A stretch of 32,355 nucleotides of DNA from an uncultured Verrucomicrobiota bacterium (lineage in GTDB: Bacteria > Verrucomicrobiota > Kiritimatiellia > RFP12 > UBA1067), in the NCBI GenBank assembly GCA_947305775.1, contig CAMZEN010000031.1, positions 1 through 32,355 of the forward strand, read 5' to 3'. Below the pieces are notes generated by a model. That model ran no database searches and was not told the DNA's origin. It saw only the letters and a list, made by a program, of their open reading frames with translations. Below are positions 8,142 through 16,330 of this stretch, one piece after another. The position numbers and the translations under genes were made by a program. The number at the start of each line of letters is the position of its first letter. Position 1 is the first letter of the stretch.

Positions 8142-8821
8142 TCGCCAAGCGTCTTTATGACTTCCGCCGCAAGGGCGAGACCGAAGGCCGCCGTCACCTG
8201 CATCAGGCTTGCGCGCACTTCCAGCGCGGCGGGCGGCTCGGCAGAACAGACCACATTGAACTTTCGTGCGGGGTAGCGTCCAAGCCGCTTGAAGCGCTGC
8301 CTAAGCGCGCGGGCCAGACCATCCCCAACCACCTTGTCAAAGCGGCGCACTTCAATCTTCGTAGGGTCGAGCCTGAGCGCCGCGCCCATGGACGACACGA
8401 CAGGAACGCCAAGCTCCGTCGCTGCAAGTATCAGCGCAGCCTTTGAATCCACAGAGTCAATTGCGTCCACAATCAAGTCTGCCTCTGGCAGCGGAGAATC
8501 CGGTATGAAGCGCTCCTGCCGAGCTTCTATCTCGGCTGAAGGATCAATCTCCAGAAGTCTCGCACGCATCGCGGACACCTTAGGGGCACCAAGCGTCTCG
8601 GCTGTCGCCTCACACTGACGGTTTAGGTTCGATGGCATGACCACATCGTCGTCCACCAGCATGAGCCGCCTTGCGCCGCTTCTCAAAAGGGCTTCCGCGC
8701 ACCAGCTGCCCACTCCGCCGACGCCGAACACCGCTATGCGCGACTCTGCGAGACGCGCCGCTACGCGCTCGCCAAGAATAGGAGTCGCGCGTGCGAGCCG
8801 TTCATCGCGGTCAACCTTCAC
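8138..8821 (-). CDS. tcdA: tRNA threonylcarbamoyladenosine dehydratase (ThiF/E1-like)
   Basis: ATP-dependent enzyme that cyclises t6A37 to ct6A in ANN-decoding tRNAs. At 227 aa it is somewhat shorter than E. coli TcdA. The E1-like nucleotide-binding motif VFGVGGVGSWCAEALLRSG is at 31-49. The ATP-site segment LVDDDVVMPSNLNRQ is at 55-69 and DAIDSVDSK follows near 118. RLGRYPARKFNVVCSAEPP is near 176-194, resembling the TcdA-type C-terminal segment. It starts at GTG (8821-8819), 6 bases after the thioredoxin-like gene, and overlaps EamA by 4 bases. Other ThiF-fold enzymes such as MoeB or ThiF are less likely because no sulfur-carrier gene is nearby and the TcdA-like segment is present. Confidence 0.85.
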   Translation of the reverse strand: MKVDRDERLARATPILGERVAARLAESRIAVFGVGGVGSWCAEALLRSGARRLMLVDDDVVMPSNLNRQCEATAETLGAPKVSAMRARLLEIDPSAEIEARQERFIPDSPLPEADLIVDAIDSVDSKAALILAATELGVPVVSSMGAALRLDPTKIEVRRFDKVVGDGLARALRQRFKRLGRYPARKFNVVCSAEPPAALEVRASLMQVTAAFGLALAAEVIKTLGE

Positions 8822-8827
8822 GGCATG

Positions 8828-9643
8828 CTACTTCTTTGCGTCCTTATACTGCTTGATGATCTGCTTCAGCTCGTTGTAATGCGCGGTGTAGCCTTCGATG
8901 AGCTCTTTCTTGCGATCCTCAAGAACCTCCGGCACATCCATGGCCTTGGCCTTGGACAAGGCTTCTTCCATTTCAGGCAGGTAGTCGGGGAATACTTCCT
9001 CAAACAATATCTTGCGTACCTCGACCTGAATCTGCTCCCTGTACTTGATCCTCTCGGCGTCGGAAGCTTTCTTGCCGGGTTTTGGGAGCTTTGCCGTCAC
9101 CTTGGCGACAACGCTGTTCGCCGCCTTGTCCATTTTGCTGTCGCAACGGTCAAGGACATCCACTATCGGCTTTATGTACTGCTTTATTTCCGGTCCAAAA
9201 AGAATCTCTTCGTCCAACATCTTGATGTACTTCTCCGGACCGCCCTCCTTGTAGCCGGTCCTGAGTATCTCCTCGCCCTTGGGATTGAGCACGACAACGG
9301 TCGGAAAGCCCTTTACGCCGAACTTCTCCACAAGCTTCGGGTTGTTGATCGCCGCCGCAGGAGATAGAAGCGACACGTCGCTGGGCGAGTCCACCATCAG
9401 AAGCACATACTTCTCTGCCGCGGCCTTGCGGAACACATCGGTCTCAAAGACCTCCGCCTCCAAGCGCTTGCACCACCCGCACCAGTCGCTTCCGGAGAAG
9501 TCCACTATTACGTGCTTGTTCTCCTTGGCCGCCTTGTTCAAGGCTGCATCGTAGTCGTCCAGCCAGCCATCCGGCGTTGAGGTTTTTGCGGAAACGGCAA
9601 GCGCAGCAAACGTGGCGCACAATGTTGTAATTGCTGTTTTCAT
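8828..9643 (-). CDS. Exported thioredoxin-like protein (CGWC)
   Basis: 271-aa protein with a signal peptide (MKTAITTLCATFAALAVSA, cleavage near residue 19) and a thioredoxin fold. The redox motif WCGWC has Cys55 and Cys58, and the cis-Pro is in GFPTVVVLNPKG (Pro114). VIVDFSGSDWCGWCKRLE resembles the periplasmic thioredoxin_7/DUF255-like group. The C-terminal part (about 140-271) is a charged helical region I do not recognise. Likely role is a periplasmic disulfide reductase or exchanger; the partner is unknown. It is first in an operon with tcdA and EamA. The extended -10 ends 7 bases before the ATG and no Shine-Dalgarno fits, so the mRNA should be leaderless. Confidence 0.85.
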   Translation of the reverse strand: MKTAITTLCATFAALAVSAKTSTPDGWLDDYDAALNKAAKENKHVIVDFSGSDWCGWCKRLEAEVFETDVFRKAAAEKYVLLMVDSPSDVSLLSPAAAINNPKLVEKFGVKGFPTVVVLNPKGEEILRTGYKEGGPEKYIKMLDEEILFGPEIKQYIKPIVDVLDRCDSKMDKAANSVVAKVTAKLPKPGKKASDAERIKYREQIQVEVRKILFEEVFPDYLPEMEEALSKAKAMDVPEVLEDRKKELIEGYTAHYNELKQIIKQYKDAKK

Positions 9644-9650
9644 GTTGTAT

Positions 9651-9659
9651 ATTATACCA
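9651..9659 (-). promoter_or_regulatory. Extended -10 promoter, leaderless class (thioredoxin-like operon)
   Basis: The complement reads TGGTATAAT, then 7 bases (ATACAAC) and the ATG. It sits inside the 26-base gap after mutS. Confidence 0.75.
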
Positions 9660-9669
9660 TAATTGTGGA

Positions 9670-12081
9670 TCAGAAGAAAGTCATCTGACCCGGCATTTCG
9701 TGAATCTTGCGGCGCGGACGGCGAACGGTCTTCGCAGGAGCATTGACGTCAAGTTCGCTGGCTTCAAGGTTCTTGAGTATCTGCGAAGCCCGCGAAACAA
9801 CCTCCTGAGGAAGCCCCGCCATCGCGGCCACATGTATGCCAAAGCTCTTCTCGGCGACTCCTGGCACGATGCGTCTAAGGAAGACCACCCTTCCGCCTTC
9901 CTCCTTGACGCGCACGGTGTAGTTCTTCACACCTGGAAGTATGTCGGCGAGATCGGCAAGCTCATGGTAGTGGGTCGCGAACAGGGTCTTTGCCTTTGCG
10001 CACGGCTTGCCGTGCAGATATTCCGCCACGGCCCAGGCGATCGATATGCCGTCGAACGTGGAAGTGCCGCGGCCTATCTCGTCAAGGACGATAAGCGACC
10101 GCGTAGTCGCATTGTTGAGAATGTTGGCGGCCTCCTGCATCTCGACGAGAAAAGTCGATCTGCCCCGAGCCATGTCGTCGCCAGCGCCTATGCGCGTGAA
10201 AACCCTATCGAGCACCCCTAGCCTCATCGATGCCGCCGGCACATACGAACCCACCTGGGCCATTATTGCGATTGTCGCAACCTGGCGGATGTAGGTGGAC
10301 TTGCCGGCCATGTTGGGGCCTGTGATAAGGATTATCTGGTCTGAAGTCGTGTTCAGGTGCGCAGAGTTCGGCACGAACGGTTCCGCATCAGGAAGCTGCT
10401 CGATTATCGGATGGCGGCCATCCGAAATCTCAAGCGCGTCCGAATCGTCCACGACCGGCCTTACATATCCCGCCGCTAGGGCGCGGTCGGCAAGCGAAAG
10501 TAGCGCGTCAAGCTCACCCAGGGCGAGGGATGTATCCTGTATCTCAACAGTCTTGGCGGCGACCGTCCCCAAAAGATCTCTGAATAGGCGCTGCTCTATG
10601 GCAATCGACCGCTCCTGCGCACCAAGCACCTTGCGTTCGTATTCCTTCAGTTCCGGCGTAACATAGCGTTCGCCCGTCGTGAGCGTCTGGCGACGCTCAT
10701 AGTCGGCTGGCGCAAGCGCGATAGATCCCTTCGGTATCTCGATCACAAATCCGAATGTGGATACATGTTTCACCTTCAGCTTTGCGATGCCGGTCCTCGC
10801 TTGCTCACGCGCCTGGAATTCGGCAAGCCACGCATGGCCCTCGCGTGCGATGTTCCTGAGATCGTCCAGCTCGGCGTCGTAGCCTGGCGCGATGAATCCG
10901 CCTTCCGAAAGCAGAACAGGAGGCTCGTCGACAATGGCGCGGTCGATGAGGTCCACAATCTCGGGCTGGGGCGTGAGCGGCGCCGCAGAAAGCCCCACTC
11001 CGACAGATGCAACCTCGCGCAGGATTTCCGGCACCGGACGCAGCGATGACGCAAGAGCCTTCATGTCGCGCGGATTAGCCCTGAGCGCATTCACCTTCGC
11101 GATGAGACGCTCCATATCCCGCACGCCGTTGAGAAGAACCCTAAGGCGGGCAAGCGCGGACCTGTCGGAAATGAACGCGCCCACAGCATCGAGCCGGGCA
11201 TTGACGTCTGCGCTTCTCGCCAGAGGGCGAGCAATCCAGTTGCGCATTGTCCTCGCGCCCATTGGGGTCTTCGTCACGTCCAGCACACCGAGGAGCGACG
11301 CATCCTTCGTCACCTCTCCGCCCGGCAAAAGCTGAAGATGTCGAATGGTCCTGCCATCCAGCACAAGCTCATCGTCGCTGCTGCGTATCGAAATCTTGCG
11401 CACATGTTCGAGCGAATGCCTCAATGTCGTGCCGACATAGTAGAGGAGCGCCCCTGCCGCACAAATCATGTCGGTCTTTCCCGTAAGCCCGAAGCCGTCC
11501 AGCGAAAGCACCTTGAAATGACGCGTAAGGCAGTCGTATGCGGCATCGGGCGAGAATGTCCAGCGGTTTTCGTCCGTCGCATGCATCATCTCGGCTGGAG
11601 AAGTGCGCTCCAGCTCCTCTGCAAGCTTCGCGTCGCTTTCAAACTCCTCCACGCTGAATTCGCCTGTCGAAAGGTCGAGAAGCGCAAGCGCCAGTCCAGA
11701 TGTAGCCGCAACATAGTTGTTCGTCGTCTCGTCGAGCAGTCCATCCTCGGTTACCGTGCCGGGCGTGACTATGCGCGTTATCTCGCGACGGACAAGTCCC
11801 TTGGCCGTCTTGGGGTCCTCCACCTGGTCGCATAGCGCGGCGGTCTTTCCGGCGCGGATGAGCTTGGCAAGGTATGCGTTGAGCGCGTGGTACGGAACGC
11901 CGCACATCGGCTGGCAGCCGCGATGAGTGAGAGTCGCACCCAGGATGGGCGAGGCGACGATCGCGTCCTCGCCAAACATCTCGTAGAAGTCGCCGAGGCG
12001 AAACATCAATATCGCGCCCTGAGGTATCTCGCGCTTCATTGCGAGATACTGGCGCATCATGGGTGTAAGTTCTTCCGCCAT
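9670..12081 (-). CDS. mutS: DNA mismatch repair protein MutS
   Basis: Recognises mismatches and small loops and, as an ATP-switched clamp, recruits MutL. The 803 aa span domains I-V. The mismatch-reading F-x-E motif (GDFYEMFGEDA, Phe32-Glu34) is at the N terminus. The Walker A motif GPNMAGKS is at 588-595 and Walker B LDEIGRGTS at 666-674, with THYHEL following (689-694 region). The extreme C terminus is QMTFF (799-803), a beta-clamp-binding type peptide, after a short basic linker (RRPRRK). The tail is shorter than in E. coli MutS (853 aa). It is last in an operon behind a permease and a methyltransferase, 4 bases from the latter. No mutL is present in the window. Confidence 0.97.
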   Translation of the reverse strand: MAEELTPMMRQYLAMKREIPQGAILMFRLGDFYEMFGEDAIVASPILGATLTHRGCQPMCGVPYHALNAYLAKLIRAGKTAALCDQVEDPKTAKGLVRREITRIVTPGTVTEDGLLDETTNNYVAATSGLALALLDLSTGEFSVEEFESDAKLAEELERTSPAEMMHATDENRWTFSPDAAYDCLTRHFKVLSLDGFGLTGKTDMICAAGALLYYVGTTLRHSLEHVRKISIRSSDDELVLDGRTIRHLQLLPGGEVTKDASLLGVLDVTKTPMGARTMRNWIARPLARSADVNARLDAVGAFISDRSALARLRVLLNGVRDMERLIAKVNALRANPRDMKALASSLRPVPEILREVASVGVGLSAAPLTPQPEIVDLIDRAIVDEPPVLLSEGGFIAPGYDAELDDLRNIAREGHAWLAEFQAREQARTGIAKLKVKHVSTFGFVIEIPKGSIALAPADYERRQTLTTGERYVTPELKEYERKVLGAQERSIAIEQRLFRDLLGTVAAKTVEIQDTSLALGELDALLSLADRALAAGYVRPVVDDSDALEISDGRHPIIEQLPDAEPFVPNSAHLNTTSDQIILITGPNMAGKSTYIRQVATIAIMAQVGSYVPAASMRLGVLDRVFTRIGAGDDMARGRSTFLVEMQEAANILNNATTRSLIVLDEIGRGTSTFDGISIAWAVAEYLHGKPCAKAKTLFATHYHELADLADILPGVKNYTVRVKEEGGRVVFLRRIVPGVAEKSFGIHVAAMAGLPQEVVSRASQILKNLEASELDVNAPAKTVRRPRRKIHEMPGQMTFF

Positions 12082-12085
12082 TGCT

Positions 12086-13297
12086 TCACTCGAAACGCGA
12101 AAGATGCTTTGACAAAATCGGCTGCAGGCGCGTCTCGAGCCAGGGGGTCACATGCCAGTAGTCCCTTAATGCAAGATACTCCGCAACCGGCCCAGACTGG
12201 CCCGGCTTGACGCAGAATTCGCACTTCAGCATGATGTTCCTGGCCGTGGCCTCGCTTGAGACGAACTCCATGACTTGCGTCCTGAAGCCCAGTATGCGCA
12301 TTATCATCGCACGAAACGAATCCGTAAGTATGTCGCACAGCCGTTCGCGAAGTATCGACTGGCGCATCACGCCGGCAAACGCACCCTTGTCGTCCAGTGT
12401 CTTCTGAAGCTCGTGCTGGCAGCATGGCGCACTAAGTATGTATCGTGCGCGCCACTCCACGCCTTTTGCCAATGCCTCGTCCGTAGCAGTGTCGCACGCA
12501 TGAAGCGAAACTACCATGTCGGCCTTTTCGACGTTGAACGCCGCAAGGTCGCTCTCAACGAACTCCACCTTGTCCGAAATATCGAGCGCGGCCGCCATCT
12601 TCCTTGCGGACTCGATGACATCGGCTCTGCGGTCCACGCCGTATACATGAACGTCCGGCATCTGCAGAGCTTCGGTCAAATACAGGTATAGGGCTACGGT
12701 AAGATACGCCTTGCCGCAACCGCAGTCTACGACGGTAAACGACTTGGCGTCCCCACGGACGGTCTCGGCAACGACCTTCAGGAACTCGTTGACCTGGTCG
12801 TATTTGCCGCGCATTGAGGCGCGGACGCGTCCTTCGCCGTCTGCAAGCCCGGCGGCCCTCAGATAAGCCGCAGAGTTGAATGCCGTCAAGGGCACACTCT
12901 TTACGCGATCGTGGGGCTTCAGCTCGACCTTGCGATCCATCTCGGCCGAACGCGACACGAGCACACGGCCCTTGCGCGTCACCCTTACGTGAAGGTCGCC
13001 TTTCGCCGTCATCAGATGAAGATCCCTCGCGCCCTTCTGCTCGATTATGTCCTCAAGTCCCTCGGAGATCCCGTCCGCATCGAAGTTCTTTACGCGAACC
13101 TGTCCGTCATCCGTCATCTCGGCCTGATACCGCTTCTCGCCGCCGATCTCCACGGGACGCACCGATATCCTGAACTGCGAACCGCCGCGTCTGACGGTCT
13201 GGACGATCTTCATGAAACCTTCGCCCAGCACCTTCGAGCGGATCTCCTCCTTAAGAGAGTCCTCCAGCTCGAACCGTTCCCTTTCCCCTTCTGACAT
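12086..13297 (-). CDS. SAM-dependent methyltransferase (Methyltransf_32-like)
   Basis: A 403-aa cytosolic protein. The C-terminal half is a class I methyltransferase: SAM motif I VVDCGCGKAYLTVALYLYL at 189-207, VYGVDRRADVIESARK (motif II region) near 218-233, and ESDLAAF near 248-254. SLHACDTATDEAL at 264-276 and SAPCCQHEL at 289-297 are typical of the Methyltransf_32/METTL25 group. The N-terminal 140 residues form a separate beta-rich region without a recognised match. The substrate is unknown; RNA or protein are both possible. It follows the LptF/G gene by 15 bases with an AAGGGA Shine-Dalgarno, and precedes mutS by 4 bases, so all three are co-transcribed. Confidence 0.8.
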   Translation of the reverse strand: MSEGERERFELEDSLKEEIRSKVLGEGFMKIVQTVRRGGSQFRISVRPVEIGGEKRYQAEMTDDGQVRVKNFDADGISEGLEDIIEQKGARDLHLMTAKGDLHVRVTRKGRVLVSRSAEMDRKVELKPHDRVKSVPLTAFNSAAYLRAAGLADGEGRVRASMRGKYDQVNEFLKVVAETVRGDAKSFTVVDCGCGKAYLTVALYLYLTEALQMPDVHVYGVDRRADVIESARKMAAALDISDKVEFVESDLAAFNVEKADMVVSLHACDTATDEALAKGVEWRARYILSAPCCQHELQKTLDDKGAFAGVMRQSILRERLCDILTDSFRAMIMRILGFRTQVMEFVSSEATARNIMLKCEFCVKPGQSGPVAEYLALRDYWHVTPWLETRLQPILSKHLSRFE

Positions 13298-13312
13298 AGG
13301 AATATCCCTTGC

Positions 13313-14410
13313 TCACTTCTGCTTGGAGAAAGCCCTTAGCCCAAGCAGCAAAAACACAACATACGGCAGGAACGCCGCGACAAGCGGCGGCAGCCACTGC
13401 GAATCGGCGCAAACCATGCAAGCGATGACGGTGCCGTAGAACGAGAAGAAAAGCGCAAGTGCGCCAAGTATTCCCTTGAACACCGATTGACGCCCGGTGG
13501 CTACGCCGGCCGGTATTGCGAACAGCGTTATCACGATACAGGCGAAAGGAGAAAGTATCTTGGCCCATGTATCGTATACGTACTTCGAACGGGTCTCCTT
13601 CGTAAGCTCGTGGTGGGTTCTCATGTAGCGGAAGCGATCCTTTATGGAGTTGAACTCCCACCTGCGATTCTGTGAAAGGAAGTCTGCCGGTCGTTCCCTG
13701 AAGGCAGGGAACGACCTGAGCGGCAGGGCGTCCAGTTCGGGCGTAGGCGTAGCGATCTCGACCCCTCGCGTATCGTAGTGCTGCACGGACGGCTTGTGGA
13801 ACCACCACTCCCCGTCAAGGTATTCGGCGAGCGGCGCGGTTACGTTCATCAGACGCGTCCCGTCCTGGCGGTTGACCGTAACCCTTACGTCCTCAAGCTT
13901 TCGCGCATTGGCTTCGCCAAGGCTGCCGACCGTCCATGTCCTGTCGGCCTTGGCGTTTCGGAACACAATGTTGTCGGCGCGCTCCATCGCGTCCATGCGA
14001 AACCTCTCGGCCTTCATGACGACAGCCCACTGTGCGAAACGCGGCACATAATAGTCGTTGACCCACCATACGGCGACGGAGACAATCACTGCGACGGCCA
14101 GTATTGGTTTGACGATCGCAAGGAACCCTATGCCGTTCGCCCTCATGGCGATAAGCTCGGAATGCCGGCAGAAGCTCCACATGGTGTACAGCGCGGCAAG
14201 CATCAGGGCCGCCGGCGCGAGCCATTCGAAGTAAGGCGCAAGGTAGGCGCAGAAATATACGACTATGGTCTTTACCGGCAGCTTCGCCTCGGCTAGACGC
14301 GAGAACGAGCCAAACAGCTCGAAGAGGACGTATATGGACACAAAACCGCTAAAGCAGTAGCCTAGCGGTATCAGATATTCGCGAAGAACGTACCGTGTCA
14401 GTATGCGCAT
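13313..14410 (-). CDS. LptF/LptG-family permease (lipopolysaccharide export)
   Basis: A 365-aa inner-membrane protein of the YjgP/YjgQ family, the permease part of the LptBFG ABC exporter that extracts lipopolysaccharide from the inner membrane. Three N-terminal membrane segments lie within the first 120 residues (ending in SELIAMRANGIGFLAIV, a conserved family stretch). A soluble periplasmic beta-jellyroll-like domain follows (about 135-260), then three C-terminal membrane segments. Whether it is LptF or LptG cannot be decided, and only one is present here. It heads the operon with the methyltransferase and mutS. The -10 hexamer ends exactly 7 bases before the ATG, implying a leaderless mRNA. 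Confidence 0.9.
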   Translation of the reverse strand: MRILTRYVLREYLIPLGYCFSGFVSIYVLFELFGSFSRLAEAKLPVKTIVVYFCAYLAPYFEWLAPAALMLAALYTMWSFCRHSELIAMRANGIGFLAIVKPILAVAVIVSVAVWWVNDYYVPRFAQWAVVMKAERFRMDAMERADNIVFRNAKADRTWTVGSLGEANARKLEDVRVTVNRQDGTRLMNVTAPLAEYLDGEWWFHKPSVQHYDTRGVEIATPTPELDALPLRSFPAFRERPADFLSQNRRWEFNSIKDRFRYMRTHHELTKETRSKYVYDTWAKILSPFACIVITLFAIPAGVATGRQSVFKGILGALALFFSFYGTVIACMVCADSQWLPPLVAAFLPYVVFLLLGLRAFSKQK

Positions 14411-14417
14411 TGCGAAT

Positions 14418-14426
14418 ATTATATCA
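14418..14426 (-). promoter_or_regulatory. Extended -10 promoter, leaderless class (LptF/G-mutS operon)
   Basis: The complement reads TGATATAAT, then 7 bases (ATTCGCA) and ATG. It lies in the short gap between tRNA-Leu(TAG) and the permease start. Confidence 0.72.
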
Positions 14427-14441
14427 TATCTTTACGAAATG

Positions 14442-14525
14442 TGGTGCACCTGGTGGGACTTGAACCCACACTCCTTGCGGAACTGGAACCTAAATCCAGC
14501 GTGTCTGCCATTCCACCACAGGTGC
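14442..14525 (-). tRNA. tRNA-Leu (anticodon TAG), CCA encoded
   Basis: 84-base class II tRNA on the minus strand. The acceptor is GCACCTG/CAGGTGC, the anticodon arm TGGATTTAGGTTCCA gives anticodon TAG (reads CUA/CUN), the variable arm is TTCCGCAAGGAG-like, the T arm GTGGG TTCAAGT CCCAC, and CCA is encoded. The 5' end is 7 bases after the dnaJ stop codon and no promoter lies between, so it is probably processed from the argG-grpE-dnaJ transcript. Confidence 0.96.
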
Positions 14526-14532
14526 ATAAAAT

Positions 14533-15732
14533 CTATCGGTTCGCTCTTTTCGCCAGCTTTTCCTTGTGCGCAAAGAACACTTTCGTCTTGTTGACAAAAG
14601 TCTGCGCCTGCGGGAAAGTGCCGGGAGACGCAAGCTTTTGGAACTCTTCAAGCACCGCGCGCTGGCGACGGTCAAGATTGGACGGAACCTCAAACATGAT
14701 GCGAGCGTCAAGGTCACCTGCAAATCCACCGCGGATGTTGGGCACACCCTTGCCGCGCAGACGGAACACCTTGCCGTTCGGCGTACCAGCCGGAATCTTC
14801 AGCTGCGCCGCGCCTTCTGGCGTGGGTACTTCGACTACTCCGCCAAGCGCCGCGAGTATGGGCGAGACCGGTATGTCAACCATGAGGTCAAGCCCGTCGC
14901 GCTCGAAAATGTCGCTTTCCTTGACGCCGATAAGCACGTAAAGGTCACCGTTCTCGCCTCCGCGAAGTCCACCGGCTCCCTTGCCGGCGAGCCTGAGACG
15001 GGATCCGTTGTCGACGCCAGCGGGAATCTTCAGCGAGATATGGGCGGGCGTCGCGACCTGCCCGGCGCCATGACACTTTCGGCAAGGCTTGTCGATCACG
15101 GAGCCTTCCCCATGGCAATTGGGGCACGTCTGCCTTACCTGGAACCATCCGCTTCCGCCAATGACTACGCCGCTTCCGCCGCACGTTTTGCATGTGACGC
15201 GCTTCGATCCATCCGCCGCGCCCGTGCCATGACACTCGGCGCACTGCCCAGGTATAGTAAGGTCGATGGTGCGCTCCGAACCGAATATCGCTTCATCGAA
15301 TTCGATGTCGAGCCTGTAGGTGAGGTCGTCGCCGCGCTTTGGCGCATTGGGGTCGGCGGCCTGTCTGCGTTGGCGTCCGCCACCTCCGAAGAAGCTGGAG
15401 AACCCGCCCCCAGCACCGCCGAAGAACGAATTCAGAATGTCATTCAGGTCGACATCCTGGAAATGCGAGAAGTCGCGCCCGAAGTCGAACCCGCCAGGGC
15501 CGAAATCGACGCCCTGATGTCCGAACTGATCGTAGCGCTGGCGCTTTTCCGGATTGGACAGCACCTCGTACGCCTCCGACACCTCCGTGAACTTCTCCTT
15601 AGCCTGGGGATTGTCGGGATTGCGGTCTGGGTGGTACTTCATCGCAAGCTTGCGGTAGGCGGACTTTATCTGGTCCGCCGTCGCATCCTTTGCGACACCA
15701 AGCACCTCGTAGTAATCTCTCTTCTCAGCCAT
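14533..15732 (-). CDS. dnaJ: Chaperone protein DnaJ
   Basis: Hsp40 co-chaperone that delivers substrates to DnaK and stimulates its ATPase. The 399 aa show the full type I order. The J domain has HPD at 34-36, a Gly/Phe-rich linker runs over about 73-120, and a zinc domain has four CxxCxGxG repeats at 164-171, 181-188, 203-210 and 217-224. The C-terminal substrate-binding domains follow. The ATG overlaps the grpE stop by 8 bases, indicating translational coupling. No dnaK is in the window. tRNA-Leu(TAG) follows 7 bases after the stop. Confidence 0.98.
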   Translation of the reverse strand: MAEKRDYYEVLGVAKDATADQIKSAYRKLAMKYHPDRNPDNPQAKEKFTEVSEAYEVLSNPEKRQRYDQFGHQGVDFGPGGFDFGRDFSHFQDVDLNDILNSFFGGAGGGFSSFFGGGGRQRRQAADPNAPKRGDDLTYRLDIEFDEAIFGSERTIDLTIPGQCAECHGTGAADGSKRVTCKTCGGSGVVIGGSGWFQVRQTCPNCHGEGSVIDKPCRKCHGAGQVATPAHISLKIPAGVDNGSRLRLAGKGAGGLRGGENGDLYVLIGVKESDIFERDGLDLMVDIPVSPILAALGGVVEVPTPEGAAQLKIPAGTPNGKVFRLRGKGVPNIRGGFAGDLDARIMFEVPSNLDRRQRAVLEEFQKLASPGTFPQAQTFVNKTKVFFAHKEKLAKRANR

Positions 15733-16330
15733 TTGCCTTGCCTGAACTCACAACGACCTGCGCAGCGCGAAGAAGCTTCTCCTTGAGCGTCCAGCCGCGC
15801 TTTACTTCATTTGAAACCTTGCCTTCCTCGACCGTTTCGGACGGAAGCGTCGCTATGGCCTCCATCTTCTCAGGGTCGAGCTCCTTGCCGACGGAATCGA
15901 ACGGCTCCGCGCCATGGTCCTTGAGCGCCTTGAGGAACGTATCGTAGACCAGCTGGACGCCCTTGACGAAATCATCCTCCTTATCCTTGGCGTTGCCGAG
16001 GGCGAGGGCGAGATTGTCGACCGCAGGAAGGATGTCCTTCAGTATGTCCGCCTCAGCGTAACGGTAGGTATCCTCTCTATCTCGAACCGTGCGCTTCTTG
16101 AAATTGTCGAAGTCAGCCAGAAGCCTCGCATACTGGTCCTTCCAGTCGGGCTCTGCTGGCTTCTCCGGCTCGGCAGGCTTCTCCGGCGTAGCCTTCTCCT
16201 CAGGCTCCTCGGCCTTCATCTCGGCGGCGGTCTCCTCAACCATCTCTTCGGCTTGAGCTTCCGCCTTCGTTTCCTTTTCTTCTTCCCGATCCATCTCTCT
16301 TGTCTTCCTGCGCCTTCCAAAAAACATCAT
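15725..16330 (-). CDS. grpE: Nucleotide exchange factor GrpE
   Basis: Releases ADP from DnaK. The 201 aa have a long acidic, Glu/Ala-rich N-terminal region (about 12-62) that includes EKPAEPEKPAEP. A predicted coiled coil (YARLLADFDNFKKRTVRDRE) is followed by the beta-wing head, whose signature includes VSNEVKRGWTLKEKLLRAAQVVVS near the C terminus. The acidic extension is longer than usual, and a downstream start at Met13 is possible. The ATG overlaps the argG stop (TAATG), and grpE overlaps dnaJ by 8 bases. Confidence 0.95.
   Translation of the reverse strand: MMFFGRRRKTREMDREEEKETKAEAQAEEMVEETAAEMKAEEPEEKATPEKPAEPEKPAEPDWKDQYARLLADFDNFKKRTVRDREDTYRYAEADILKDILPAVDNLALALGNAKDKEDDFVKGVQLVYDTFLKALKDHGAEPFDSVGKELDPEKMEAIATLPSETVEEGKVSNEVKRGWTLKEKLLRAAQVVVSSGKANG

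Noticed and set aside
14526..14535. TAGATT just before tRNA-Leu(TAG) as its own -10
   Set aside because: It is only about 4 bases from the mature tRNA 5' end, too close for transcription initiation, and lacks the TGN extension seen elsewhere.
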